A stretch of 64,000 nucleotides of DNA from Erythrocercus mccallii (taxonomy: Eukaryota; Chordata; Aves; Passeriformes; Dicruridae): NCBI GenBank assembly GCA_013397435.1, contig VZRG01000292.1, positions 187,402 through 251,401 on the forward strand. The letters are read 5' to 3'. The translations under genes were made by a program, and so were the position numbers. Positions 1 through 11,429 of this stretch are shown piece after piece. The first letter of the stretch is position 1. Each line of letters opens with the position of its first letter. Below the pieces are notes generated by a model. The model was given only the letters and a program-made list of their open reading frames with translations, did not search any database and was not told where the DNA came from.

Positions 1-1857
1 CCCACTATTACAGAGCCATCCATTCTACCCCCAAAAAATGCATCCTACTGGGCCTCCTTGGAAATTGCCATGGAGGTGGGGCCTGAAATATGCAGCTAGC
101 AAGGGATCCTGAAGTCTCTGCTTCTTCCTTATGAGACCATGACATTCTGCAGCCAAGGGCCTTGGCGTGATGGTACCAGGCACTGTCATCCAGTTGTAAC
201 ACGGGATCCAGAGTCTAAGTGCTGCCATTGCATGGGCTGAAGTAAACTACCAGAGGAAACACCAGTTATTGAGTCTATTATGTTGGCCTGAGCAAAAATT
301 TAGAAAGGATTGAAATTGTTGAAGGAACCTACAGTGTCATTCCCCTGCAGCGTCCAATATATCTCACAGTGTTTTCTCAAGGTAAAATCTAATATATTTA
401 TATGAAGAAATGTGAACTGTGTCTTTGGGAAAACCATACTATACTATCATATCAAGAAAGACTAATAATCACTTATGCTCATTATCCCATGAAAAACAGC
501 TACAAAATCATCCAGCTCTTAAGTCAGGCACTTCACTAAGGGACTTTCCATGTTGTAAGCAACAGGTGGCAATGCAGCTTCCTGGGGCTGATCCAAGGCC
601 AGAGGAGAAAATCTGTACATCCCACATCATGAAGCCTGTCCAAAAACTGGGATGGCTCCTGAGAGTCCTTATGTCGAGCAAAGTGTGGTTTAACCTTCAG
701 TTTTCTCACACAGGTCATGTTTCATGTTGGCTCTCTGGCAGGGTGGGCAGGCATTTCCTGAGGCTGTCCAGCTGCTTGGAGCAGGGGAATGAGCTCTGCC
801 CAGCCCTGCAGCAACCCTGGCTGTCTGAAGGCTTTATGCACTTAATTCCATGGCTGTTAATTCTGGCAAGTGGAGGATAGGTGGAAAATCAGTCGTGTGA
901 TACTGGAGATTGTGATCTTGATATTTTCACAGTGACACAGCTGTGCTAATCTCACCTCATTTTTGGATGTTATGCTAGAAGAACTACTCTTTCCCTTCCC
1001 ATGACCTTATGGAACTCAATTAGCCTCCTACTTTTCATCTACCACGCATGAGATATTACTGTGTTGTGTCCACTGTTCCATTTCCAACCTTACCCCACCC
1101 TCCATGTATGCTGGAGTAATTTATTATTTCCTCAAGCTGTATTTGAGTAGCCCATTCCTGATGCAGTGTTGCTAAAATGAAGAGTATAAATCAATCCCAA
1201 AATAACAGGGGTTGTGGGAAAATTTTCCATTGTCAAATTTCTTCTCAGATCTCTCTAATTTCATTTGTCACTAATCCCAACCACATAATTTTTGGAACTT
1301 AAAATCTCTGCAGGTGTGTTCTCTGCAGGCAGTTTCCTAGATGCATTTGATTTTTCATCCCCTGCTTGCACTGTGAAAACAAACTTCAGATTTTGGAAGC
1401 AGACAGCATTCAGAGGCAAAAGCACAAACTTCTACTGGACTGAGTTTGCCATCAAAAGACAGACTCTTTCAGGAAACTTCAGTGAATTACATTTGCAGGA
1501 ATTACAAGGCAAGCAGAAAAATGTTGTGACAATTAACTCTTGTAAAATAGCTCTGTTTGGACAGGCCTGTTTAGTTATGTTGGCAGGAAAGTTAGAGACA
1601 TGCTAAGCCAGCTTCACTGCAAAGTACAGCAGCTGTCTGCTCACAGCAGGCAGGGCATGTGTACATTTTGAAGTCTGAACAGTACCTCTCCAGTCCCAAA
1701 ATGCAACATCTCAGACCACCTCCCCCCCACCCCCAAATCCTCCTGTATCACTTTAAGGCTCAAATGATTAAGCTAACGTTAACCAGATGGGAGCTTTGAC
1801 ACAGACAGGTGAAAACAGAAAATTGCAGATGCTAGAGAGAGAAGGGAATTACTGTAC
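1..1857. other. Non-coding; possible intron 1 of the minus-strand gene
   Basis: No recognisable exon, RNA gene or repeat family is visible here. If the coding exon at 1858-2058 is real, this is the donor-proximal part of its first intron, which continues out of the window. The open frame over 419-880 begins at a non-ATG codon and matches nothing I recognise, so I treat it as chance. There is a C-rich run near 1720-1736. No second exon could be supported on the minus strand. Confidence 0.4.
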
Positions 1858-2058
1858 CTCAGCAAAAGGCACCCAACTTCCAGTAGCTACTGCCTGCTGC
1901 TGCCCTCTGATAACAGTGGCTTCTTGCGTGCTGACCGCTGAGCTACCTTCAATGTCAAACTGAAAAACGCTTCCCTCACTCGAGGCTGTGCTGGAGGAGA
2001 AGCATCTCAAAAAGAATAATACAGGAGAAATGAGGGGCCAGGCGGAGATCAAAGCCAT
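1858..2058 (-). CDS. Possible first coding exon of a secreted or membrane protein (5' partial gene)
   Basis: The minus-strand frame opens with ATG at 2058-2056, with G at -3 and G at +4, a good vertebrate start context. Residues 1-25 look like a classical signal peptide: M-A-L-I start, hydrophobic core around PLISPVLFFL, then a small-residue stretch SSSTASS suited to cleavage near residue 25. The remaining 42 or so residues are polar and rich in S, Q, E and V, with no cysteine and no domain I recognise. The frame reaches GAG followed by GTACAG at 1857-1852, an acceptable splice donor, just before a stop at 1851-1849. That gives a 67-codon exon ending in phase 0. A second possible donor lies inside, after the codons for FDIE. 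The exon lies directly downstream of CpG-enriched DNA with promoter-like features. The family is not identified. It could still be a chance ORF; the main support is the combination of start context, signal peptide, donor and promoter setting. Confidence 0.45.
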
Positions 2059-2067
2059 TTCCTCCCC

Positions 2068-2195
2068 TTACATCCAGCAGTGGTCTTCTAGCGTCTCAGT
2101 AATTGTTTACCCTCTTCTGCAATCAGCCCCCCTTGGCTTAGTGGTGCCTCAGTTATTTTAACTTTCTTTCAGCATTCAGTTTCCAGATGTGGCAT
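2068..2195 (-). other. Cluster of upstream ORFs in the candidate 5' leader
   Basis: Three short minus-strand upstream ORFs precede the candidate start codon. One starts at 2195 and stops at 2169 (8 codons plus stop). A second, in another frame, starts at 2175 and stops at 2158. The third is a bare start-stop element, ATG immediately followed by TAA, at 2073-2068, only 9 nt upstream of the main ATG at 2058. If the leader is transcribed through here they could lower or regulate translation. Function is inferred from position only. Confidence 0.35.
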
Positions 2196-2228
2196 TTCAA
2201 GGCAGTCTAACCGGATCCTGATTTAAAA

Positions 2229-2282
2229 GAGGGAAAAAAAAAAAAAAGAAAAAAGGGAAAAGAAGGGAAGAAAACGCTTTTG
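2229..2282. repeat. A/G-rich low-complexity tract
   Basis: This is an almost pure purine run on the plus strand (A14 plus GA-rich sequence), broken only by a single C near its right end. On the minus strand it is a long pyrimidine tract inside the putative leader or core promoter. Such tracts are common in vertebrate promoters and 5' UTRs. No further function is evident. Confidence 0.8.
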
Positions 2283-2755
2283 CTGCCTCCCTCGCTCTCT
2301 CCGTGCCTGTGGCTCCTCTTTTTCCCCAGAGGCTCCAGCACAATAACATACAGATGGGCAGTGCTTAAGAGGAGAGTGTCAAACAGAGATTGTATTCCAG
2401 GAAAGCACCGCTAGCTCTCCAGCCACCTTATCTCCCCCTGTCAGGATACAGACTGACGCTCCGTTCCGTGCTCTGGCTTCCTTCACATGTTCGCATCATT
2501 CCCTTTTTTACCTTTCGTGTGGAGACCCTCCCACTCAAACTTTACTGTTCAGAAAGTGAGGTCACCCTTTCCTCCCTCTCCACGCCAACCCCCCCGCAAC
2601 TCCATCCCACTGCTCCAAACAAGTCATTGACTCTCCCAACTGTTTATTTTTTAACATCTCCAGTTTATTCAGCTGAAGGCAGAAAGGTGCCAAATTTATT
2701 AAAAAAAAGCCCCGCTAGACTAGCCATTCCTTATGTCATGGGGGAGGGGAGGCTG

Positions 2756-2795
2756 TGGGCGGGAGGAGGAGGAGGAGGAAGAGGAGGAGGGAGAC
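2756..2795. repeat. GGA-rich purine tract
   Basis: Imperfect GGA triplets form a G-rich purine run near the outer edge of the CpG-enriched block. Several GGG and GG runs lie close together and could form a G-quadruplex or bind a GA/GC-box protein. This is a composition-based observation only. Confidence 0.7.
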
Positions 2796-2830
2796 AGCCT
2801 GGCTGTGCCATGGGCTAATAGGGCTAAGTG

Positions 2831-3799
2831 GTTTCTCTAACATGCTTCATTCAGTTCCTTTCCCTCAAGCCCACCTCTCAGCTTCTCGTTGGCTCGTGAA
2901 AAAGAATATCGTTCACTGCGATTTTGGAAAATGACTTCATTCCTCAGGCTCATGAACTTCTATTTACAAAGAGCATCTTGTATTCCTTTTTCAAGAGATG
3001 CTTTGTGGGGCCTTGGTAACAAGGCTTGCAGTGTGTATATGAAAGCAAGCCGAAAATGTTGCCCACAGCTCACTTCATTTTGTGACTATGATCTGAAAAA
3101 GACAAGACAGTAATCCTTGCTAGGTTTTGGAATGAAGTCAGGGTATAATTACACTAATGTGCACTTCTCCAGCCAAGGGGTCAGAACCCTGTCCCTCAGT
3201 GGTCCTGTGTGCAGGGAGTGGTAGCTCCACTGGCCTGTCAGACTTCATTCTTAAATCTTCACAGAAATTGGCTTACTGGGCTTCATTCTGAGAGTGGATT
3301 CCTTTTTCCCTCCCTTTGCCCTTTCCTTTCTGGTTGAAGGTATTACAAAACCAAGGAAGCAGCCAGTAAACATCTGAGGGTAAAATAAAGAGTTTTGGGG
3401 ATCTGTTAACTTCCACACACCTCTAGGGATAGTTTGGGCCCATAAATGCTGTGCAGAGGGACATAAGCCAGTTCACTGTGAAGAAACTGCCTGATTCAGA
3501 AATGGTGTAGCTGAGCAGGCTAGGCCACTCAAGCCTGTGGGGTAGAGAAGCAGAGAAGAAAATCTTGTGTGACACAAGTCTATGAGGTTCAGGACCACAT
3601 TTAGGAGGAGGAAATAAAAGATATAAATGGCAGTTGAGGGTTATTCTATCCTGAGAAGGAATAGAGACATCTTGCTGTTGGCTGAACCTGATATGGTGAC
3701 AAACATGACAAACACGCAGTCATCTCTGAGCCTGAAGGTGATATGTCATGGCTGCCAGGACTTTTCAAGTAATGGCAGTCCTGGAAATGGCCTGCAACA
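2831..3799. other. Unannotated intergenic sequence
   Basis: Nothing recognisable was found. The open frames present are short and unlike known proteins. The right edge is uncertain because the CR1 fragment that follows may begin slightly earlier. Confidence 0.5.
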
Positions 3800-4740
3800 G
3801 GTCTGAAGGCTCAGGAAGCAGAAGACCAGGGACACCCCAGGCAGGGTCTCCATGAACATCCCATTAGACCTCCTGCTACAGGAAAGCCTCGAGGTGTAAA
3901 TATAATATTAAAGTAGGGCCAAGAAAGAGAACAAAACATTTTGACAGTAAGCGACAGAATCACAATTCCCATGGTGGTAGTGGAGATTTTTAACTATCCA
4001 GTGAATTGTGCAGCAAATTACCATAAAGGTGTGAGAAAATTTTTGGATATTTTGGATATGTTTTTGAAAAAACAGCCACCAACCAATCTTCTACATCTGC
4101 TCCCAGGCATGTGGCAGCAGGCTGGCCAGCTTGATAAGGCAGGCTTTAACTGAAAGACCTGGGGGATGATGTCCAAAGTGGCAGTGTTCACAGCATCACA
4201 TCCAGGTGGGAAATAAACAAGTCAGCCACAGCAGCAACAGATGTTCCTTAGCTGCTTCTCAAGCTGAGTACCAGAAGGCCAACCACCTGGAGGGTGTGTA
4301 TGCTTCTTGTACCCCTCCTGGGAAACTGGCATGCTCCATTACCCCTCTGAAATGCCTGTGCACCAAGGCACACAGCATGGGGTATGAACACGAGGAATTA
4401 GAGGTCTGTGAGCATTCTCAGGGCCATGACTTCTTTGCAGTTAGAGACGAAGTGGGATAGCTCACATGACTGGAGTGCTGTCATGGCTGTCCATGCATTT
4501 GAAGGAAGACAGGCCAGCAAGGTGAGGTTGTGGACTTGGTGTTTATGTGAGAGAGCAAATGGAATAGATGGAGCTCTGCCTTGGAGCAGAGGAAGAATGA
4601 ATCAAGAGCTTATCAGTAAGAATGTACTTGGGTGGCACTGCTGTGGGTGTTTACTTAGAGGCCACCTGGTCAGGAAGAAGCATCCTGGGTCTTGCTCAGT
4701 GCAGACCATCTGCACCCTGCACATTCCATTGAAGGACTTC
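3800..4740 (+). mobile_element. CR1 LINE fragment: 5' region and endonuclease-domain start, decayed
   Basis: The core (about 4150-4700) matches the CR1 retrotransposon second ORF at its apurinic-endonuclease part. The frame around 4440-4500 reads WDSSHDWSAVMA, close to the endonuclease segment with the conserved WDSSHDW block. Downstream, a VYVRER-type stretch (4540-4560) and a GVYYRPP-type stretch (4640-4675) are recognisable in shifted frames. Sequence from about 3800 to 4150 resembles CR1 5' sequence but is less certain. The copy is broken by frameshifts and in-frame stops and has an inserted stretch around 4310-4350. It lacks the reverse-transcriptase region and the 3' end. This is unusual because CR1 copies are normally 5'-truncated and keep their 3' end, so this one probably lost its right part by deletion or rearrangement. 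Confidence 0.75.
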
Positions 4741-7700
4741 CTTCAGGTATTCATCTGCTTCACCAGAGTAAGATATACCATTAGAAATGTTATTAAGGAT
4801 GCTAAGATTACAAGTTCTTCAAGTAAAGCCTGAGGTTTTTTGCACATATGAAGCAAGTAACCAAATGAACTTCAGAGTATGATGAAGGTATCTCACCTGT
4901 TAGGTTATTAATAATGCAAAGTGCCTGAAATATGTTTACAGAAAACAGAAAATATTATTCTTGATATGGGTAAAAGTTGCCAAGTGAAAAAAGCATTGCT
5001 ACCCATTATATTTCCTTATGTAAAATCAGAACAAAGATTTGAATCCCTGTAAAAGAGTTCACCATGCTAATTTACAGCAATTTGAGAGAGGAAATATTAT
5101 AATTGTTCTCAGGATCAAAGTCCTAAAAGGAGGAAGATGTCTGCTTTGTTTTTTTTATAAAATCTCAGACTGGCCTAAGGCATTTAAAATCTGAAAAATT
5201 TCATGTTGTGATTCTATATAACAAAGAAAATAGAGATAATTTCAAATGGTAGAATTGTTAAGTAATGAATAATTTATTCTAAAGAAATACAAAAAATAGA
5301 ACACAGCTCAGAAGATCTGTCTCCCCAAATATATTAGCCCCACACAAGAAAAAATATAGCCAAAGTCTTTTGAGCAGAAAATATTATGTTTCTCTAAACA
5401 TCACTATACAATGGAATAGCTTGCTAAAAACCAGCTGCTTACAAAAGTAGTTTTCTGCATTTAATTTTAAATACTTTAAAAGACTGTATTCCTTTTCAAA
5501 AAGTGCAGATTTGTGTAAAAATTGAAAAACATTAAAAAGGATACATAGAGTGCTTATGAAGAATAAACCTTTAAATATAAATTTATGCTGTGACAGACTT
5601 CCAGTTTCTTTATCTTTGGCAGAGATGATGCAGTTGTGTTATGTAAGCAGCCTGAGATTTGGAACAGGACTTCCTCAATATGCCAGGGCACAGAAACAGG
5701 AGTTTCTCCTCCTGTTTTCACTGTATCATCTCCTGTTCCTTTTACGAGTTCCTTCCCCAGTCTATAACATTTGGTTTTGATTCACTGTGATAGACAGTAG
5801 GACTGGTGAAAGACAAAAGGAAGAATCCAGTGGAAGGCTTATTACAAATAGCATATTCTAAATTAACCAATCTCCAGCTTTTGTGTGTGGGCCACTAGTG
5901 GTTTGTCAGTTCCTAGTGGGACATCTGCAAGCAGCCTGTTGAGCTCTAGTTCCAAATGTTACCAGCTGAACGTTTGATAATGTTGTATTCTGGTCCAATG
6001 ACAATGTTGACAGTTGACTGACATTTGCCATCCAAAATATTTTGGAACCAGTGCTCATAGTACCTTTGTAAAAGTGAGAAGACGTTGGCAGCATATCTAT
6101 GCATCATCAAATGAATTAATGATCTACAGTCAGAAACATGTGGCAGTTGAGGGTCATCAAACAAGAATTTGTCCATCACAATTTGCACCAGAGAGAAATG
6201 CTAATAGAATTGTAGCTATGCAAACAAGACATCATTTTTTAAAACTTATTTCGTGTGTTTTGGATTATGTCAAACTAGAAGTCTCAGTTTGCAGGTAGAA
6301 GGTAGAATTTATGCTGTAGGTTTCAAAGATGCCATACTGTCAGACTTCAAGATGTACACTGGGTGCAGGGAGAGGTAAGCATGTTCTTTGTCTCTTTGCC
6401 ATATTGTGTAAAGGCATCAACTAATTATTTTCCCACAGGAAGACACTCTAAAGCCAACAGCTCTCATCCCTCATGTTACTAGTTACTGGCAGCACTGGGA
6501 TCTGGCTCATTCCATGTTGCTTGCAACCAACCTCATAGTGTTTCTGTGTCATGACACTTGTCACTGCCCAATTATTCCACTGTAACACTCTTCAATCATG
6601 CCAAAATCTTGCAAATCTGATGGAAATGTAGTACTAAATTCCTTAGTACTAAGGTATAAAAGGCAACCTTGTTTACCAAAAAAGATGTCTGAAGGTTTCC
6701 ACCTCCAGAGTGTAACAGGGAAAGAGTTGCCTCTCTCTTGCTAAAAGCCTTGTCCTTGAATTTTTCAAGTTATCCAGTATTACATATGTTGTTGTTCATT
6801 CCTAATCTTGCAGGGTCCATACAGTTCCCAACCTACACTGGTTGCTAAAAATCAGACAGATTTAGGGTAATGTTTCCCAGTCCAGTGTCCTCTCCCCAGA
6901 GGTAACCAATAAGTAATAACATTTTCACAGTGTTTCAATATGAAAGTCTTTGAGTACTTCTGGTTATTTTTAACAGTCTTATCTGAACCTCCTGCTACTC
7001 TTGCTGTATCATTATTTCTGTCAAATGGCCTGAACTGCAGATGTGCTATACCACCATTAATATCTACTTAATTCCTTATGGATTCCAATATTCTGTATTC
7101 TTCTGGGACAGCTTTTCTAGCAAATTGCTTAGAGGTGAGTAAGAGGTGTTAGCCTAACTTCAGTAGTAGAAGGGTGCATGAGAAAAGAACCACCATCACG
7201 TGTAGGATTGTACAAATAGCAAAGAGTCTCAGATGTTAAAAAGTGAACTAGAAGAAGTGGGGTTGGTGAGATGAAGGTGGTATTTCCCGGTCAAGAGAGG
7301 AAAGGTTTACTCTAACAACAAGAAGACCAAAGAAAATTAAAGCAAAACCCCCCTACTTTCTAAGTATTTCTAAGCAGATATTCTCAACTTGTTTGTGATA
7401 CTCATATTCTGATTAACTGACATAGTGCACTCCTCCATAGTGCAGCATTTCCCCATGCATTATGCTTTGATCTAAACTGGCCTCTTTCCTCTCTGTCTGG
7501 AGTCTTTAGACATTTCCCTTTTTCTTCCAAACTGTTTGTCTAATTCAAGCTGCATATCACTACTTTTTTTTTTTTTAAATTCGTTCTCCCTCCTGGGAAG
7601 CTTCCCCACCCTTCCTCATCAGTTGTTTGATCATAATAATGGAACATTGGCAAAAGAAAATGAGTTGCATAAAAATCCACACTGAACTTTCAACCCCTTT

Positions 7701-10200
7701 AGAAGTGCCCATAAACCAGCTTTCCAAATCTGAAAACAAAAGCCCCCACCCAAAAGGCCAGATCCTGGAAAACTGGCTAACAACTCTCCCCAAACCAACA
7801 CAGAAGTACATATTCCGGCTCACTGCCAAAATACTTCCCATGGATCCTCCTGGGTCAGCACAAAGAAGAAATTGTCTCAGATCCCTTTAAGTTTATCCTC
7901 TGCCCTCTAAGGATATGCTGGTGGCCAAAAAGGAGTATGTTGCCTGCGGCTGACAGCAAAAATGTGCTTCTAACAGAGAGAACTGAAGCAATACTGAGAT
8001 CACCAACAATTTAACTGGGGCAACAAAGCTCTTAGTGTAGCTTGTTTTCTGGTGAGTTTGGTGGGTCTTGAAGCCTCCTCGAAACTCTGAACTTCCCCTG
8101 ACTTGTCCCTTTGTGCTAGATGTAGCAGAGAGATAGCCGACTTGCAAGAACATTCTTTTCCAACCCAGCATGTCCCATAGGAAGGCATCCCAACACCAGC
8201 CAGCTCTGTGTGCTCAGTCATTCCCTTTTTAAGCATTGAACCAGTTTTAAAATTGCTCTGTGCCAGCAGTGCTTGAAAACCAGCCTTAGTTGCCTTGCAC
8301 AGCAAGCCTAAAATGCAGTCAAAAGCTTTTCTACTGTGATGGGAAAAGAAAGTGTTTCCGTATAACACAAAGAGTTCAGCAAGACAGATCCAGATTTATA
8401 TGTCTTGATTGTTGTATCACACCTATTACCTGTCAGTATGATCTGAAAGGGATATTTTCAAATCCTTGGTTTCTCTAGTTCTGATTTTTTTTTTGTTTAA
8501 GTGGACGGACCTATGAAGGTGCTTTGTCTTAGATTATTGGTTTGGATGCTAAATTTACTTCCCCTGAATGGCCCAGTAAGCAAGGAGGAGGAATAAATTT
8601 TGATTGCACTCTGCCACCTGTACTTCTGACAGCCTAATTTGTTAATGTCAAGGCTGCAGGCACTAAATGAATGTCCATGAAAATCTTGACTATCTGATGA
8701 AGAGCACTGGCTAGTATGATGCAATTAGCTGAGCTCATCGATCATGATGGACAGCTGGAGCTCTCTGAGATTTTCTGAAAGAGCTTAATCAAAGGCATCA
8801 GAATAAAAGAAGCTCTCTACATGAGAAAGGCAATGAACTAAGGCAGTTAATCAGATTTTTTTTAAATTGTTGTGTTTATTATACTTCCCATTTGGCTTTG
8901 ACATTTAAGTCTCAACCACAAGTGAGCATAACTGTACTGCTGATTTGGCTGCAATCAAAACCAGTTTTAGTTTGCATAATAAGCTGAAAGTATTTGTTTG
9001 AAACTAAGACCTATAATAAAATCCAAAAAAGTTTCTCACACAATTTTGCAGGAATTTCATATTTTCTCTTAAAAGCAAGGGTGATGGAAGCTATTTTCAT
9101 TTACAGTAAACACTGTTTTTCAGATTTTAAAAAAAAGCTTTTTTCTATTTTATTGTTATTTTCACCCTGGTGAACTGACGGATTCGATAGAATAACAAAA
9201 CAATTCCCTTTGACAAGAGGCACAATACCGGCTCACCCAACTTGTCTGTTAGCAACAGAGCTGGCTGAGCAGCTGCCCCCTGTCCTGCTGCCAGGAAATG
9301 CTGACAGCAACAGCTACACCATTTCAGCTGCTCACTGGCTCCATAGCAAGTTTTGATGGCTAATGAATTGCGTAAGTGCTACCCAGATCTGTCCAGATCT
9401 GAGGAAAAAGAACAGCAGCTTTGGGATGTCGGCTGTTTTGAGAGAGACCCAGCACCACAGAAAGTTTCTTTTAAATGTGTGGGTCACGCTCTGTCTGTAC
9501 TGACTTTACTTGGTGCCATAACACAAGTTAACCATGCTGTGTTTTCTTGAAAAGCAGAATGAAAGAGAGTTTAGGAGACACCAGCACCCTTCAGCTGGCA
9601 CAGAGTGTTTTGCTATGACAGCAGCCAGCCACGATGGAGCCAACAGACAGAGCAGTGTGCATGCATGTTGAAAATTGGCTGATTTAGTTGCTTACCCACA
9701 CATACAAACAAATCCTGGTAGCTCCCTAATTGCCAAGCTATTAGCTATGCAGTCAGGCAGCTCCAAGATTAAGCATGTCCCTTCAGTTTTAGACACTTGC
9801 TTTCATAGCTGTAAGGACATCCACGTTGCTTTGTCTGCTTTTATTAAGCTATCAGATATCTGAATGTGTACGCATGTGTACAGGCATTGTGTAAATCTCC
9901 CAGCAGATCAGGGCTGCAAGAGAACTACCCTTAGGTACATGGGCTGTGTGCGTGACCAGGGGCAGCTGATTCTCCCCTGGTGTCTTAGGCAGACTTTATC
10001 TGTAACAGGAAAAATCATTTGTCTTTCAGAAGAATCAGACACTTTACTAGGTGGCTTTTTCTAAGTAGCAGAAAATTATTAACTTAAACCAAGATGATCA
10101 CAAATGTGATGTGATGAGTTTTAAAGGCAAATCTGTTACACACTGATGAAGGTACAAGCTCTTGTTTTTGGGGAAAACTGCCCTTTTGATGTCTCCTCAA
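4741..10200. other. Unannotated intergenic sequence
   Basis: No gene, RNA gene or clear repeat family is recognised. The minus frame around 5946-6188 is open for 80 codons and looks fairly protein-like, but has no recognised domain and no supported splice sites. The T run at 7563-7576 is a simple low-complexity tract. The stretch 7580-7900 is compositionally distinct (C-rich plus strand) without an identifiable feature. Confidence 0.5.
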
Positions 10201-10215
10201 TTGTGCATTGGAAGT

Positions 10216-10883
10216 TTAGACCTGCTGGGAAGGTCTCACAGTTAGACACCTGAAATTTTGAGAAACACTGGACTGTTTAGATACCTTTGAAAATGTTTCT
10301 TGAATTTCTCTAAGATTTGCACTGAGCTCAGTTCTCCTGGGTTGGGCTGGCAACACCCTTTTGAGAAACTGCTCTTCATAATTAAGGTGAAGCATGTGAC
10401 AAGTCTCATTTCTGAGCTGCGAGTGTTTAACAACCCTAATAAATGGGTCATCCTTGTCTGTACTGGGTCTGTACTGTAAATCCATCTGTAACTGCAGGCT
10501 ATCAGGCCAGCTGGAATAACAGACTTTAACCTATGATGAGTGTGGATGGATGCCGCTTGCACTCCAGTTTCAGTGCTCCTCTTCTGCTTCCCACAGAGCT
10601 CTTTGCCATGTGCTGTGAGAATGGAGCAATCTAGTCAAGCTATCATCTGTAGTGTGGAAGCAGTCAGGAGCAGAAGACTCATCCACACAGAATCAAGTGA
10701 CTTCACCAGTGATTCAATTTTACACTGTGAGGTATAGCCAGACTTTTCAGGTTCTATATTTTGAAAGCAACACCAGTAGATGCGTCCTAGTCTTCCGGAT
10801 TCAGAGTCTACTGGATCATTCCACCACACATTCTGTGTCTCCATAATATCAGCCATTATCTTCATCATAGATGGGAAGTTCAA
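10216..10883 (-). other. Coding-like stretch, unidentified (possible decayed pseudogene or transposon)
   Basis: Two neighbouring minus-strand frames are unusually open. 10883-10635 carries 82 codons with a low-bias composition, including a WWNDPVDSESGRLGRIYWCC segment. 10562-10242 carries 106 codons, overlapped by an 89-codon frame. The frames lie next to each other and shift between phases, as expected for a decayed coding sequence. I do not recognise the family. No retroelement 3' end, LTR or poly-A tail is evident. Chance open frames remain the main alternative. Confidence 0.2.
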
Positions 10884-11429
10884 ATGAGGCTTGTGTAGCC
10901 AGTATCATTCTGATAACCCCTGCCAAAGCTACAGAATACAAAACAATGTATATTTTGGCTTACAACTAATCTAATACACTTGTCAATATTCCTGTAATGG
11001 AGAGAACAGTAAACTCACTAGCATTTTGATGCCATTCCCATTGTGGTTTTCACGGAAACCAACACTTTCTTTAGTGACTATCATTAGTTTCTAAGCTGAG
11101 AAATTACTTCTAACTGGCAAAAAGTTTTCCTCATTATAATTTTATTTTTGCAGATGCAAAAAGCTGTCTTTAACCTTCTATTTCCTATTCTCTGTTTTAT
11201 TAGTTGATGAGCCCAGCTAGAGCTTTAGATTGCTTTCTGTTTCTGTGACAATTTCTCATGATCTTCTCTAGCTCCAGATCTTTTCAGGGTTTGCAAATGT
11301 TTGAACCAGATAATACAGTGGTTTCTTAAATTTTACTGGTATGACAGGAATATTTATGGCTGCTGCAGTGGCTGCACTTATTTTATCCATAGCAGCCAAC
11401 ATCATAGTTGGCTACTTGGCCTCTGTGTT
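10884..11429. other. Unannotated intergenic sequence
   Basis: Nothing recognisable. A short frame at 11341-11526 encodes a hydrophobic stretch resembling a membrane helix, but it is only 61 codons long, has no domain support, and overlaps the octamer palindrome. Confidence 0.5.

Larger units (their letters stand above)
2059..2830 (-). promoter_or_regulatory. CpG-enriched promoter / 5' leader block
   Basis: CpG dinucleotides are common here (for example around 2093, 2210, 2291, 2300, 2409, 2457-2466, 2491, 2582, 2713, 2759), whereas most of the window is CpG-poor. On the minus strand the block contains a long pyrimidine tract (2229-2282), GC-rich patches, and a TGACCTCAC element near 2557-2565 that includes a nuclear-receptor AGGTCA half-site on the plus strand. 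No convincing TATA box is placed, which fits a CpG-type promoter. The transcription start cannot be fixed from sequence; somewhere in 2300-2700 is plausible. The location just upstream of the candidate exon is the main functional argument. Confidence 0.45.

Noticed and set aside
419..880. 153-codon plus-strand frame
   Set aside because: Non-ATG start, no recognisable domain and no splice signals; consistent with chance in a moderately GC-rich stretch.
2390..2818. 142-codon plus-strand frame across the CpG-enriched block
   Set aside because: It begins at a non-ATG start, ends in translated GGA repeat (poly-Gly/Arg), and lies antisense to the candidate leader.
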